Shown piece after piece: positions 36,296 to 46,935 of a stretch of DNA of 64,000 bases (position 1 is the first letter of the stretch; every line of letters begins with the position of its first letter). The position numbers and the translations under genes were made by a program. This DNA is from FEB-7 sp963698265. GTDB lineage: Bacteria > Pseudomonadota > Gammaproteobacteria > Burkholderiales > Usitatibacteraceae. The stretch covers positions 806,001 through 870,000 of the forward strand of contig CAVOQC010000004.1 of assembly GCA_963698265.1 (NCBI GenBank), given 5' to 3'. Under the pieces are notes generated by a model, which searched no databases, was not told the DNA's origin, and worked only from the letters and a program-made list of their open reading frames with translations.

Positions 36296-36655
36296 GTGAA
36301 CGCTCTTCGCCTGCTGCCCGTCGCACTGGTCCTCGGCATTCTCGCCGCCCATTTCTACCGTTCCGCGACGTGGGTCGCCTTCGGCGTCACGATCGCGCTG
36401 CTGCCGATCCTCTTCGTGCGCGCGCCGTGGGCCGCGCGCCTCCTGCAGGCCGCACTCCTCGCCGGCGCCGTCGAGTGGATCCGGACCGCAGCGGCGCTGA
36501 TCGCGATCCGCCAGTCCCTGGGACAGCCCTACACGAGGCTCGCGCTGATCCTGGGCGCCGTCGCGCTCGCCACTGCCCTGTGCGCGCTGATCTTCCAGTG
36601 GGGCCCGGTGCGCCGCCGCTTCGGGATCGCGCAGGGGAACGGCTCCGGCGGCTAG
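36296..36655 (+). CDS. Small hydrophobic membrane protein of unknown function
   Basis: 119 residues from a GTG with a good ribosome binding site (CGGAGG, 5 nt upstream). About three or four membrane helices cover nearly the whole protein (ALRLLPVALVLGIL; VAFGVTIALLPILFV; LLQAALLAGAVEWI; LALILGAVALATALCALIF), then a short basic tail. I do not recognise the family. Its stop codon shares CTAG with the stop of the opposing diguanylate cyclase. Composition matches neighbours, so it looks like a genuine host gene. Confidence 0.75.
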   Translation: MNALRLLPVALVLGILAAHFYRSATWVAFGVTIALLPILFVRAPWAARLLQAALLAGAVEWIRTAAALIAIRQSLGQPYTRLALILGAVALATALCALIFQWGPVRRRFGIAQGNGSGG

Positions 36656-38130
36656 TCCGCCTGCCCGAAGGCGCGCACGCGGTTTCGCCCCCGATGCTTC
36701 GCGTCGTAGAGCGCCGCATCGGCCCGGTTCAGGAGCGTATCGAGGTTCGTTCCTTCCTCGAGGATCGCCACCCCGATGGACACCGTGATCCGCAGCGGCA
36801 CGCCCTCCTCGCGCACCACGGCCGATTTCTCGATCGCTTCGCGCAGGCGCTCGGCGACTTCCATTGCGCCGTCCAACCCGGTTTCGGGGAGCAGGATGGC
36901 GAACTCCTCGCCGCCCACGCGCCCCACGACGTCGACGTTGCGCAGCACTTCCAGGCAGGTGAGCGCGAGACTGCCCAGCACCCGGTCTCCCGCGCGGTGG
37001 CCGTGGGTATCGTTGACTTCCTTGAAGTGGTCGATGTCGAGCATCAGGAGCGAAAGCGGCGCATCGTAGCGCCGGGACCGCGTGAGCTCCGCCTCGGCCA
37101 TCTCGAAGAACCGGCGACGGTTCGCGAGCCCCGTGAGGGAATCGGTGTGGGCCTGCGTCTCGAGCAGGCGCGCCACGCGGCGCTGCCGCCGCCAGGCCCG
37201 GTGGATCATCGCCGACGCGCCTATCGTCACCGCGAAAAGCAAGGCGGCAAGGACCGCCACGAAACCCATGTCGCGACGCCAGTGGCCGAGGTATTCCGAG
37301 GTGGCGCGCCCGACGGTGATGTGCAGGGGATAGCCGGCGATGCGACGGTAGGAGTACATGCGCTCCACGCCGTCCACCAGGGATTTCGCCCGGTAGGTCG
37401 ACGAGAGCTGGCCCGCCTCCACCAGGCGGCGCAGCTCGTCGGGCACGCCGACTTCCGCGCCAGGCGGATCCAGGGACGGATAGCGCGCGATGATGCCGAG
37501 CCCTTCCCCATGCAGGCTCAGGGCCCCACTGCTGCCGGCGTCGGCTGCCGCGAGCATGCCGATCAGTTGCCGCAGCGGCAACTGCGCCACCACCGCACCG
37601 CCGAACATTCCGTCGGGGTGCTCGAAGCGCCGCGCGACATCGATCACCCACTCGCCGTCCGGTCCGCCGCGATGCGGCATGGACACGACGATGCCCGAGA
37701 AATGCCCGTCACGGAGCCGGGAGAAGTACGGCATCGCGTCGATCGGCGCCTGCGGCTCGCGCGCGAAGTCGCGATCGAGCACGATGCGGCCCGAGGCGTC
37801 CACGACGAGGATGGCCGCGATCTCGGGAACGATGGCGCCGACGTCCGCGATGTATCTGCGGGTCGCGTCGTCACTCGCGCGCCCCGCGGCCAGCAGCCGC
37901 TCCCTTTCGATGGCCACCGTGTGCAGCGCAAGCCTCGCCTTGCCGAATAGCCCGGCGAAGTCGCTCTCGAGGACGCGAGCCACGCTGTAGCTCTCGACGA
38001 CCGCCTGCTCCTCGTGCTGGCGCCAGCTCGTGACGATCGACTGGCCGATCACCAGCGACAGCAGGAGCAGGAGCAGCGCCACGAACCACCAGAGGCGCAC
38101 GACGAACCGTCCACTGCCCGGTGAACCCAA
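36652..38130 (-). CDS. Membrane diguanylate cyclase with extracytoplasmic dCache-like sensor
   Basis: 492 residues. An N-terminal helix (about 9-31) and a second (about 284-305) flank a ~250-residue periplasmic double-Cache-like domain (VPEIAAILVVDASGRIVLDRDF; ITVGRATSEYLGHW). The GGDEF domain follows with active-site GGEEF and a canonical inhibitory RxxD (RNVD) five residues before it; DSLTGLANRRRF and DIDHFKEVNDTHGHRAGD are intact, so it should be an active, product-inhibited cyclase. The start is TTG at 38130, preceded by AGGAGG at a 5-nt spacing. Confidence 0.93.
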   Translation of the reverse strand: MGSPGSGRFVVRLWWFVALLLLLLSLVIGQSIVTSWRQHEEQAVVESYSVARVLESDFAGLFGKARLALHTVAIERERLLAAGRASDDATRRYIADVGAIVPEIAAILVVDASGRIVLDRDFAREPQAPIDAMPYFSRLRDGHFSGIVVSMPHRGGPDGEWVIDVARRFEHPDGMFGGAVVAQLPLRQLIGMLAAADAGSSGALSLHGEGLGIIARYPSLDPPGAEVGVPDELRRLVEAGQLSSTYRAKSLVDGVERMYSYRRIAGYPLHITVGRATSEYLGHWRRDMGFVAVLAALLFAVTIGASAMIHRAWRRQRRVARLLETQAHTDSLTGLANRRRFFEMAEAELTRSRRYDAPLSLLMLDIDHFKEVNDTHGHRAGDRVLGSLALTCLEVLRNVDVVGRVGGEEFAILLPETGLDGAMEVAERLREAIEKSAVVREEGVPLRITVSIGVAILEEGTNLDTLLNRADAALYDAKHRGRNRVRAFGQAD

Positions 38131-38201
38131 TTTCCCCTCCTGACACGATCCTGCCCCCGCGTGCAGGGGCGGACTTGTCTGCCGTCAGGAAAAGGCGGAA
38201 T

Positions 38202-38609
38202 TCAGTAGCACTGCGCCCTGCACATCCGGGCGATGTCGGCCTGGGTGATGGGCCCTCCGTCCCAGGAACGGGCATCGGCGGGCAGGTAGCACGAGCACAT
38301 GCGCACGACCGAAGGGCCGCGCGGCCGCAGCGTCGTACTGCGCCAGTCGCTTCGCGGCGGCGTGCCGTAGGTATTGGCCCAGGGGCTCTCGTTCGTTGCT
38401 TCCCAGGAGCGCGGCCCGGTCACCCGCGTATCGGCATGCCGCGAAGGCCTCACGACCATGTCGCGCCAGAAGCTCTCCCGGCTCTCCCGGCGAAGCGTCT
38501 CGGCGAGCGCGGCGTTGGCGTAATCGCTCCAGTAGTCGGCGAGCGCAGGCGTGCCTGCCGCGAGGAGCAGCACGGCTGCGGCACGGGCGAGGATCGGCAG
38601 GCTTGGCAT
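38202..38609 (-). CDS. Small exported protein of unknown function
   Basis: 135 residues from ATG 38609. The N-terminus LPILARAAAVLLLAAGTPALA is a good signal peptide with cleavage after residue ~24. The mature part is polar, Trp-rich (DYWSDY, ESFWRDM, SPWANTY) and ends with clustered cysteines (MCSCYLP, MCRAQCY) that could form disulfides. A TTG six codons upstream is an alternative start; neither has a clear ribosome binding site. I do not recognise the family. It lies downstream of the CRP/FNR-like palindrome at 38670-38699. Confidence 0.6.
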   Translation of the reverse strand: MPSLPILARAAAVLLLAAGTPALADYWSDYANAALAETLRRESRESFWRDMVVRPSRHADTRVTGPRSWEATNESPWANTYGTPPRSDWRSTTLRPRGPSVVRMCSCYLPADARSWDGGPITQADIARMCRAQCY

Positions 38610-38669
38610 ATTCGGCGACCATTTCAATGGACGGTTGGCGTTGAGCGGGATGCTAGCACCGGGCGCGTG

Positions 38670-38699
38670 CCGATTCTGTGGCCCAGGTCACAGAATCGG
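38670..38699. promoter_or_regulatory. Perfect 11-bp inverted repeat, CRP-like
   Basis: CCGATTCTGTG and CACAGAATCGG are perfectly complementary across an 8-nt spacer. The centre reads TGTGG-N6-TCACA (38677-38692), one base off the CRP half-site pair TGTGA-N6-TCACA. It is followed by AATATAGGGG, a weak -10-like sequence. It could be an operator or a hairpin; there is no T-tract on the plus strand. Confidence 0.45.
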
Positions 38700-38828
38700 A
38701 AATATAGGGGGCAGCCGAAGGCGCCCCCGGCGCACCCTCGCCCCGCCGTGCGAAATCCTGTTGCCGGGATTCAGGAAAGGCGCGAATTGCCCGGCGGGCA
38801 AGCCCATGCCGCAGGCGCCTCGCCAAGC

Positions 38829-38842
38829 TTGACCCCGATCAA
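38829..38842 (+). promoter_or_regulatory. FNR/ANR-type box upstream of ppdK
   Basis: TTGAC-CCCG-ATCAA matches the FNR consensus TTGAT-N4-ATCAA at 9 of 10 positions and sits in a longer perfect context CTTGA...TCAAG. It is centred 77 nt before the ppdK ATG, a position suited to activation from a promoter about 40 nt downstream. Suggests oxygen-limited induction of ppdK. Confidence 0.6.
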
Positions 38843-38860
38843 GGCCGCGCGCGGGCCCGG

Positions 38861-38876
38861 CGTGACACTGGTCACA
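38861..38876 (+). promoter_or_regulatory. Second CRP/FNR-type palindrome upstream of ppdK
   Basis: CGTGA-CACTGG-TCACA contains the palindrome GTGAC-ACTG-GTCAC and the superfamily core TGA-N6-TCA. It is centred 33 bp downstream of the FNR box, about three helical turns, so two dimers could bind on the same face. Confidence 0.45.
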
Positions 38877-38912
38877 GCGGCCCACCCACCGCACTTCCAC
38901 CGGGAAATCACC

Positions 38913-41654
<2,742 letters not shown>

Positions 41655-41729
41655 CCCGACGGCGCGCGGCCTGTGGCCAGGGACCGGGGAGAATTGCCGC
41701 CGGGCCTGAACCCGGGCAGGATCGACGCC

Positions 41730-43904
41730 ATGCCGCCCCGCGCCGAAGCCGTCCCGCCTGCCCTGCCGCGCGTCATCTCCTCGGGCGTGAGCGGGGGGTC
41801 GCGCCGCAGCCTCGTGGTCGCGCTCCTCGTGCTCCTCACGCTGGGCGGCTATGTCGCCTACGACATCTGGCGCTCCCGCATGATTGCGCTCGAGGCGGGC
41901 ACCTCCCACGTGACCGCGCTCAACGGCGCGCTCGGCAGGCAGGCGGAACTGAGCGTGCGCTCGATCGATCTCATCGTGCGCAGCTCAGCCGGCGCCGTCG
42001 CCGCGGACGAACCGGGCCGCCCCGGCTTCGAGGGCCGGATTCGCGCCCATTTCCGCTATCTCACGGACGCAACGCCCTTCGTGGCGACGCTCCTCTACGC
42101 GGACGCGGACGGCAAGGTCCGCGTGCACTCGCGCGAAGAGGACGTCGGCGGGGTCTCCATAGCCGATCGCCCCCATTTCCTCGTGCACCGCGACCACGCG
42201 ACGGCGGGCCTGTACGTGAGCAGGCCCTTCGAGCCTCGCCTCGGCGAACGGGGGCTTCGCGTCGCCTTCACGCGCAGGGTCCACGGGCCCGGCGGCCGGT
42301 TCGCGGGCGTGGTCGCCGCCACCATGTTCGTCGAGGAGCTCACCCGCCATTACGCGGAGGTGCTCGATTTCGCCGGGGCGGCCACGACCCTCCTGCGTAC
42401 CGACGGCGCACTCATCGGCCGCCATCCCCCGGTGGCCGGCATGTACGGCCGCGACTACCGCGACCTGCAGTCGCTGCGCGGCTACCACGACGGCAACCTC
42501 CGTGGAACGATCCGCGTGAAGTCTTTCGAGAGCCCGTTCGACTCGCGGCCCCGCGTACTTTCATACACCGCCGTGGACGGCTCGCCGCTCGTCCTGGCCA
42601 CCTCGATCGCCGAGGAAGACCTGCTGGGCACCTGGCGAGGCGAAGCCAGGCGTTCCCTCCTGCTCGGGCTCGCGGGGCTCGCGCTGCTCGGAATCCTTTT
42701 CGCAATGAGCATCCGATACCAGCGCGCGAGCGAACGCCAGGCCGCGGCGCTCGCCCTGGGCGAGGAGCGCCTGCGCCTCGCGCTCGAGGCCTCCAACCAG
42801 GGGCTCTACGACATCGACTACGTGACCGGGGCCATGGAGGTGAGCCCGGAGTACGCGCGCCTGCTCGGCTTCGACCCGGCGACGTTCCGGGAGAGCTGCA
42901 TCGCGCACATCGACCGCATCCACCCCGAGGACATGCCCCGCTACGAGCACCTCTTCGAGGCCCACAGCCTGGACCGCTCGAAGGACTTTCGCGTCGAGTA
43001 CCGCCAGCGCGCGCGCTCCGGCGAATGGAAGTGGACGCTGTCGACGGGCGAGATCGTCTCGCGCGACGCCACGGGCCGGCCGACGCGCATGGTGGGCACG
43101 CTCCTGGACATCACCGAGATAAAATCCGCCGAGAATGCCCTGAAGGAGCTCAACGCCACGCTCGAGCGGCGGGTGGAGGAGCGCACGGCGCAGTTGCAGC
43201 GCAGCAACACCGACCTCGCGGCGGCCCTCGAGGGCCTCGAGTCCTTCGCCTACAGCGTTTCCCACGACCTGCGCGGCCCCTTGCGCGGCATCGACGGGTA
43301 CGCGAAGCTCGCCCTCGACCGGCTGTCCGAGCTGCCGGACGAAAGCGAGCCGAGAGAGCACCTCGACAAGGTGCGCGCGGCGGTCGCGCGCATGAGCGAA
43401 GTGATCTCGGACCTGCTCACCCTGTCGAGGATCATGCGCGAGCCCCTGCGTGCGCGGGAGGTCGACCTGTCCACGCTGGCGCGCGAAATCGCCGCGGAGC
43501 TGGACCGGAAGGATCCCGGGCGAAAGATCGAGTGGCGCATCGCCGGGGGCCTCGCCGCCCGTGGCGATCCAGGCATGCTGCGGATCCTGCTGGAGAACCT
43601 GCTGGAGAACGCGTGGAAATACACGGCCCGCAGGGACGGGGCGGTGATCGACTTCGGCGCCGAGGCCGCCGAGGACGGCTCGCCGGTCTTCTTCGTCCGC
43701 GACAACGGCGCCGGGTTCGACATGGCCTACTCCGCAATGCTCTTCGAGCCGTTCCGGCGCCTCCACGGCCCCCACGAGTTCGAGGGCACCGGCATCGGGC
43801 TCGCGACCGTGATGCGGGTGATCAAGCGGCACGGGGGGGCGGTGCGCGGCGAGGGCGAGGTGGGTCGCGGCGCGGTGTTCCGCTTCACGCTCGGCAGGAC
43901 CTGA
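41730..43904 (+). CDS. Sensor histidine kinase with dCache and PAS domains
   Basis: 724 residues from ATG 41730 (GGGCAGG upstream); a GTG at 41673 would add 19 residues without a ribosome binding site. A membrane helix (about 30-50) and a second (about 305-325) bracket a periplasmic dCache-type sensor (ATLLYADADGKVRVHS; RPHFLVHRDHATAGLYVSRPF). One PAS/PAC module follows (GLYDIDYVTGAMEVSPEYARLLGF), then a coiled coil, HisKA with His512 in SYSVSHDLRGPLRG, and HATPase_c (NLLENAWKY, DNGAGFDM, FEGTGIGLA). Orphan: no response regulator nearby. Lies 75 nt after ppdK on the same strand and may be co-transcribed. Confidence 0.92.
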   Translation: MPPRAEAVPPALPRVISSGVSGGSRRSLVVALLVLLTLGGYVAYDIWRSRMIALEAGTSHVTALNGALGRQAELSVRSIDLIVRSSAGAVAADEPGRPGFEGRIRAHFRYLTDATPFVATLLYADADGKVRVHSREEDVGGVSIADRPHFLVHRDHATAGLYVSRPFEPRLGERGLRVAFTRRVHGPGGRFAGVVAATMFVEELTRHYAEVLDFAGAATTLLRTDGALIGRHPPVAGMYGRDYRDLQSLRGYHDGNLRGTIRVKSFESPFDSRPRVLSYTAVDGSPLVLATSIAEEDLLGTWRGEARRSLLLGLAGLALLGILFAMSIRYQRASERQAAALALGEERLRLALEASNQGLYDIDYVTGAMEVSPEYARLLGFDPATFRESCIAHIDRIHPEDMPRYEHLFEAHSLDRSKDFRVEYRQRARSGEWKWTLSTGEIVSRDATGRPTRMVGTLLDITEIKSAENALKELNATLERRVEERTAQLQRSNTDLAAALEGLESFAYSVSHDLRGPLRGIDGYAKLALDRLSELPDESEPREHLDKVRAAVARMSEVISDLLTLSRIMREPLRAREVDLSTLAREIAAELDRKDPGRKIEWRIAGGLAARGDPGMLRILLENLLENAWKYTARRDGAVIDFGAEAAEDGSPVFFVRDNGAGFDMAYSAMLFEPFRRLHGPHEFEGTGIGLATVMRVIKRHGGAVRGEGEVGRGAVFRFTLGRT

Positions 43905-43925
43905 GCAGGATCCGGTCGCGCGAAC

Positions 43926-43941
43926 TGTGAACTGGTTCACA
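43926..43941 (+). promoter_or_regulatory. Consensus CRP-type site TGTGA-N6-TCACA
   Basis: The palindrome CTGTGAAC-TG-GTTCACAG contains a perfect CRP half-site pair. It lies in the 122-nt gap before the degenerate GGDEF gene, centred 93 nt from its GTG start. A Crp/Vfr/Clp-type regulator is the likely binder. Confidence 0.55.
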
Positions 43942-44026
43942 GAATCTCGGCAGAATCCGGCGCATGGTGGCCTGATGGCGCGGAGACCTCCGGGAAAAGG
44001 ATCGCTCCGACGCGAGGAGCCACACC

Positions 44027-44968
44027 GTGAGCCAAGGCGCACCCGCTGACGCAGTCGAAGGACCCCGGATCGGCATTTACGGTCTCTTCGACCGCATACC
44101 CTTCCTGAAAGGGAAGTACGCCCAGAAGTTCGCGGCCGCCACCGTCATAGCGGTGGTCCCCCCCCTCGTGATCCTCGCGGCCTACCTCGCCTTCGCCGAG
44201 GACATCACCGAAACCGGGCGCAGGCTGCTGCCCGCCCTGGGGCTTACCTACCTGGGGGGCTTCATGGCCATGCTCTGGCTGCACCAGGGGCTGCTTGCCC
44301 CGGTGGTCATGTCCTCGGCCGCCATGAAGGAGTTCCTCGACGACGGCAAGGCGCCGCAGATGCCGGTCGGCTTCCGCGACGACGCCGGACGCCTCATGGG
44401 CCGCACGCAGTACGTGCTCGAACTCCTCGAGCGCTGGGGCGCGCGCATCGAGAGCCTCACCGACCTGGACGACATGACCGGCGTCTACACGCGCCGCGCC
44501 GGCGAGAAGCGCCTCGGCGAGGAGATCGCGCGCAGCGAGCGCGACATGACCACCTTCCACGCCTGCCTCGTGGACCTGCGCGGATTTCGCTCCATCCGCG
44601 AGACCCATGGCTACGGCGCCGGCGACCTGTGCCTCCTGCAGCTCGTGGCCGACCTGATCGCGAACACGCGCAAGGGCGACTGGGTCGCGCGGTGGGGCAA
44701 CGACCGCTTCCTGCTGGGCCTGCACCGCAATCGCAATGCGAAGCTCGTGACCGACCGCATCCTATTCGCCATCGACGCCGTTCCGTGCCGCGTCGCACCC
44801 GACAGGGAGTTGCCGGTACGCGTCTCCTGCGCGGTGATGCAATACCGCCTCGGCATGGGAGAGGAGCTGCTCTTGAAGCGCCTCGAGGAGGCGCTCGCCG
44901 AAGCCAAGTTCAAGAGCGTGACCGACGGCCCGTCCCAGGCGGTCTTCCGGCTCTCCCCCGAAACCTAG
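44027..44968 (+). CDS. Two-helix membrane protein with degenerate GGDEF domain
   Basis: 313 residues from GTG 44027 (GAGGAG seven bases upstream). Two membrane helices at about 36-56 and 68-90 precede a linker and a GGDEF-like domain. The entry motif DDMTGVYTRRAGEKRL and THGYGAGDLCLLQL are recognisable, but the signature loop is WGNDRF (223-228) instead of RxGGDEF, and the metal-site DxD reads VDLRGF. It should therefore be catalytically dead as a cyclase and may act as a receptor or partner for an active enzyme. A CRP-type site lies upstream. Confidence 0.85.
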   Translation: MSQGAPADAVEGPRIGIYGLFDRIPFLKGKYAQKFAAATVIAVVPPLVILAAYLAFAEDITETGRRLLPALGLTYLGGFMAMLWLHQGLLAPVVMSSAAMKEFLDDGKAPQMPVGFRDDAGRLMGRTQYVLELLERWGARIESLTDLDDMTGVYTRRAGEKRLGEEIARSERDMTTFHACLVDLRGFRSIRETHGYGAGDLCLLQLVADLIANTRKGDWVARWGNDRFLLGLHRNRNAKLVTDRILFAIDAVPCRVAPDRELPVRVSCAVMQYRLGMGEELLLKRLEEALAEAKFKSVTDGPSQAVFRLSPET

Positions 44969-44984
44969 CGAGGCGCAGCCGCCC

Positions 44985-46163
44985 TCACGGGGCGACGCGT
45001 CGCAGGTGCGTAGGCCGCAGCTCTTCGAGGCTCCGGATGCCGAGCATCGCCATGTCGCGGTCGATTTCCGAAGCGAGGATGCGTACCGCATGGCGCACGC
45101 CGGCCTCCTCTCCCACGGCGGCCGCGTAGCCGAACGAGCGCCCCAGCAGCACGAATTTCGCCCCCAGGGCGAGCGCCTTCAGGACGTCCGTGCCGCGCCG
45201 CACGCCGCTGTCGAAGAGCACGGGCACCGCGCCGCAGGCATCCACGACCTCGGCCAGCACGCGCAGCGGCGCGATGGCGCCGTCGAGCTGGCGGCCGCCG
45301 TGATTCGAGACGACGATCGCGTCGGCGCCGCGGTCGATCGCCTGGCGCGCATCGCGGGCATCGAGGATGCCCTTGACGACCATGGCGCCCTTCCACAGCC
45401 GCCGGATGAGCTCGAAATGGCCCCAGTCGAGGTTGCCGCGGTCGGAGAAGTCGCGAAGCACGTCGGGCGAAAGGATGGGCGCGCCGCGCGTCGCGAAGTT
45501 GTTCTCGAAATGCGGCATCCCGTGGCGTGCGATCGTCGCGAGAAACGTGCCGAAGAGCCAGCGGGGATGGGTGATTCCATCCCAGGCGAGCCTCGGCGTC
45601 GGCCGCAGCGGCGTGGAAAACCCCGCGCGCACATTGTTCTCCCGGTTGCCCGCCGTGGGCACGTCCACCGTGAGCACCAGGGTCCGGAAACCCGCGGCGG
45701 CCACCCGTGCAAGGAGTTCGGAGATGACCTTCTCGTCGCCCGGCAGGTAGGCCTGGAACCAGGCGTCCGGCGCGGCCTTCGCCACGTCCTCCAGGCGGAT
45801 GAGCGAGGAGCCACTCATCACCATCGGGATACTCGCCTCGCGCGCCGCGCGCGCCAGGACGAGGTCCCCCCGATAGGCGTAGAGCGCGGCGATGCCGATC
45901 GGCGCGATGCCGAAGGGATGCGCGAACTCCGTCCCGAGCAGCGCCGTCTTCTGCGAGCGGCCCGAAACGCCGGCGAGCACGCGCGGCACGAAGTTCCACT
46001 CGCGAAACACCGCGCGGTTGTCCTCGCGCGAGGCGTTGTCCTCGACGCCGCCCGACAGGTAGGCGAAGAGCGGCCGCGGCAGGTGGCGACGGGCGGCGGC
46101 CTCGAAATCGTCGAGGGAGAGGATGTCGCGAAGGCGGGCGGGAACGGCGGCGGGCGGAGTCAT
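44985..46163 (-). CDS. FMN-dependent alpha-hydroxy-acid dehydrogenase (L-lactate dehydrogenase type)
   Basis: 392 residues. Oxidises an L-2-hydroxy acid, most likely L-lactate, feeding electrons to oxygen or the respiratory chain. FMN TIM barrel with APIGIAALYAYRGDL, MSGSSLIRLEDV, TVDVPTAGNRENNVRAGF, catalytic His in VVSNHGGRQLDG, and DSGVRRGTDVLKALALGAKFVLLGR in pieces. No membrane-targeting insertion is obvious. ATG 46163 chosen; no strong ribosome binding site. Monocistronic; substrate assignment is by family only (LldD, mandelate and glycolate oxidases share the fold). Confidence 0.9.
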   Translation of the reverse strand: MTPPAAVPARLRDILSLDDFEAAARRHLPRPLFAYLSGGVEDNASREDNRAVFREWNFVPRVLAGVSGRSQKTALLGTEFAHPFGIAPIGIAALYAYRGDLVLARAAREASIPMVMSGSSLIRLEDVAKAAPDAWFQAYLPGDEKVISELLARVAAAGFRTLVLTVDVPTAGNRENNVRAGFSTPLRPTPRLAWDGITHPRWLFGTFLATIARHGMPHFENNFATRGAPILSPDVLRDFSDRGNLDWGHFELIRRLWKGAMVVKGILDARDARQAIDRGADAIVVSNHGGRQLDGAIAPLRVLAEVVDACGAVPVLFDSGVRRGTDVLKALALGAKFVLLGRSFGYAAAVGEEAGVRHAVRILASEIDRDMAMLGIRSLEELRPTHLRRVAP

Positions 46164-46255
46164 GGAACGCTTGCGGTGAGGGTGGGGCGAAACTGCGGCG
46201 GCGCATTCCGGGGCGGCTGCTCCGCCCCCGGGACCTCGCGCCGCCGCGGCGGTGG

Positions 46256-46789
46256 CTAGCAGCCTCCGGAGACGCTCGCGGTGACCGGCGCGCCGAGGGA
46301 GCCGTCGGGATTCTGCGGCCGGTAGCTCACCACGATCGTCGAGGCCCGGAGCGTGGCCTGCTCGTAGAGCTGGCCGCTGCCGCCGGTGCCCGACTGCTGG
46401 ATGGAGGTCACGTAGACCTGGTTCAGGGTGAGGGTGAGGAACTCCTGCGGGTTTTCGCCCGCCTTCCTCACCGTGAGGACGGCGCTCGCGATCTGGCTGC
46501 CCATCGCGGCCGCGCCGAAGAGCGCAGGCGTGGAACGGTCCACCACCTTCGTGATGGCGAGGTCCTGCACGCAGCCGCGCTTGCCGACCTTGCCTTCCTC
46601 CTTCGGGCTCACGCCCCAGGACCAGGACAGCACGTCGATCTCGTCCTTGTGGCGGGCGTCGAGGGACTCGCCCTTGATGCCGTCGAGTTTCAGGAAGGCG
46701 TCGATTGCGGCCTGGGCGCTGACGGAAGCGAGGAAAAAGCTTGCGGCGACGGCGGAAAGCAGGCGTTTCCACGGGAGCAAAGCGGGCAT
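46256..46789 (-). CDS. Secreted Hcp-like (type VI tube protein family) protein
   Basis: 177 residues. N-terminal signal peptide (LLSAVAASFFLASVSAQA, cleavage about residue 27) followed by an Hcp-fold sequence: AFLKLDGIKGESLDARHKDEIDVLSWSWGV, ITKVVDRSTPALF, ASAVLTVRKAG, FLTLTLNQVYVTSIQ. Canonical T6SS Hcp is cytoplasmic and has no signal peptide, so this belongs to the exported Hcp1-like family of unknown role. No other type VI genes are present. GGAGACTCC precedes the ATG. Confidence 0.85.
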   Translation of the reverse strand: MPALLPWKRLLSAVAASFFLASVSAQAAIDAFLKLDGIKGESLDARHKDEIDVLSWSWGVSPKEEGKVGKRGCVQDLAITKVVDRSTPALFGAAAMGSQIASAVLTVRKAGENPQEFLTLTLNQVYVTSIQQSGTGGSGQLYEQATLRASTIVVSYRPQNPDGSLGAPVTASVSGGC

Positions 46790-46935
46790 GGAGGAGTCTC
46801 CTGGCGATTGTTGTATTGGAGTTCGCGGCTATTCGGCTCGCGCCCCGGAACGCGGTGGGGACGGACGGCCGGTAGCTAGTCTACCTTGCGCCGATCGCCC
46901 GCGTTCGCGCGCGCGCGTGCTAGGATTTTCGCGCC

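Larger units (their letters stand above)
38610..38912. other. Regulatory gap between the exported protein gene and ppdK
   Basis: This 303-nt stretch has no convincing gene. It holds three palindromes of CRP/FNR type, listed separately (38670-38699, 38829-38842, 38861-38876), and little else. The ATG of ppdK at 38913 has only a weak ribosome binding site (CGGGAAA). Confidence 0.6.
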
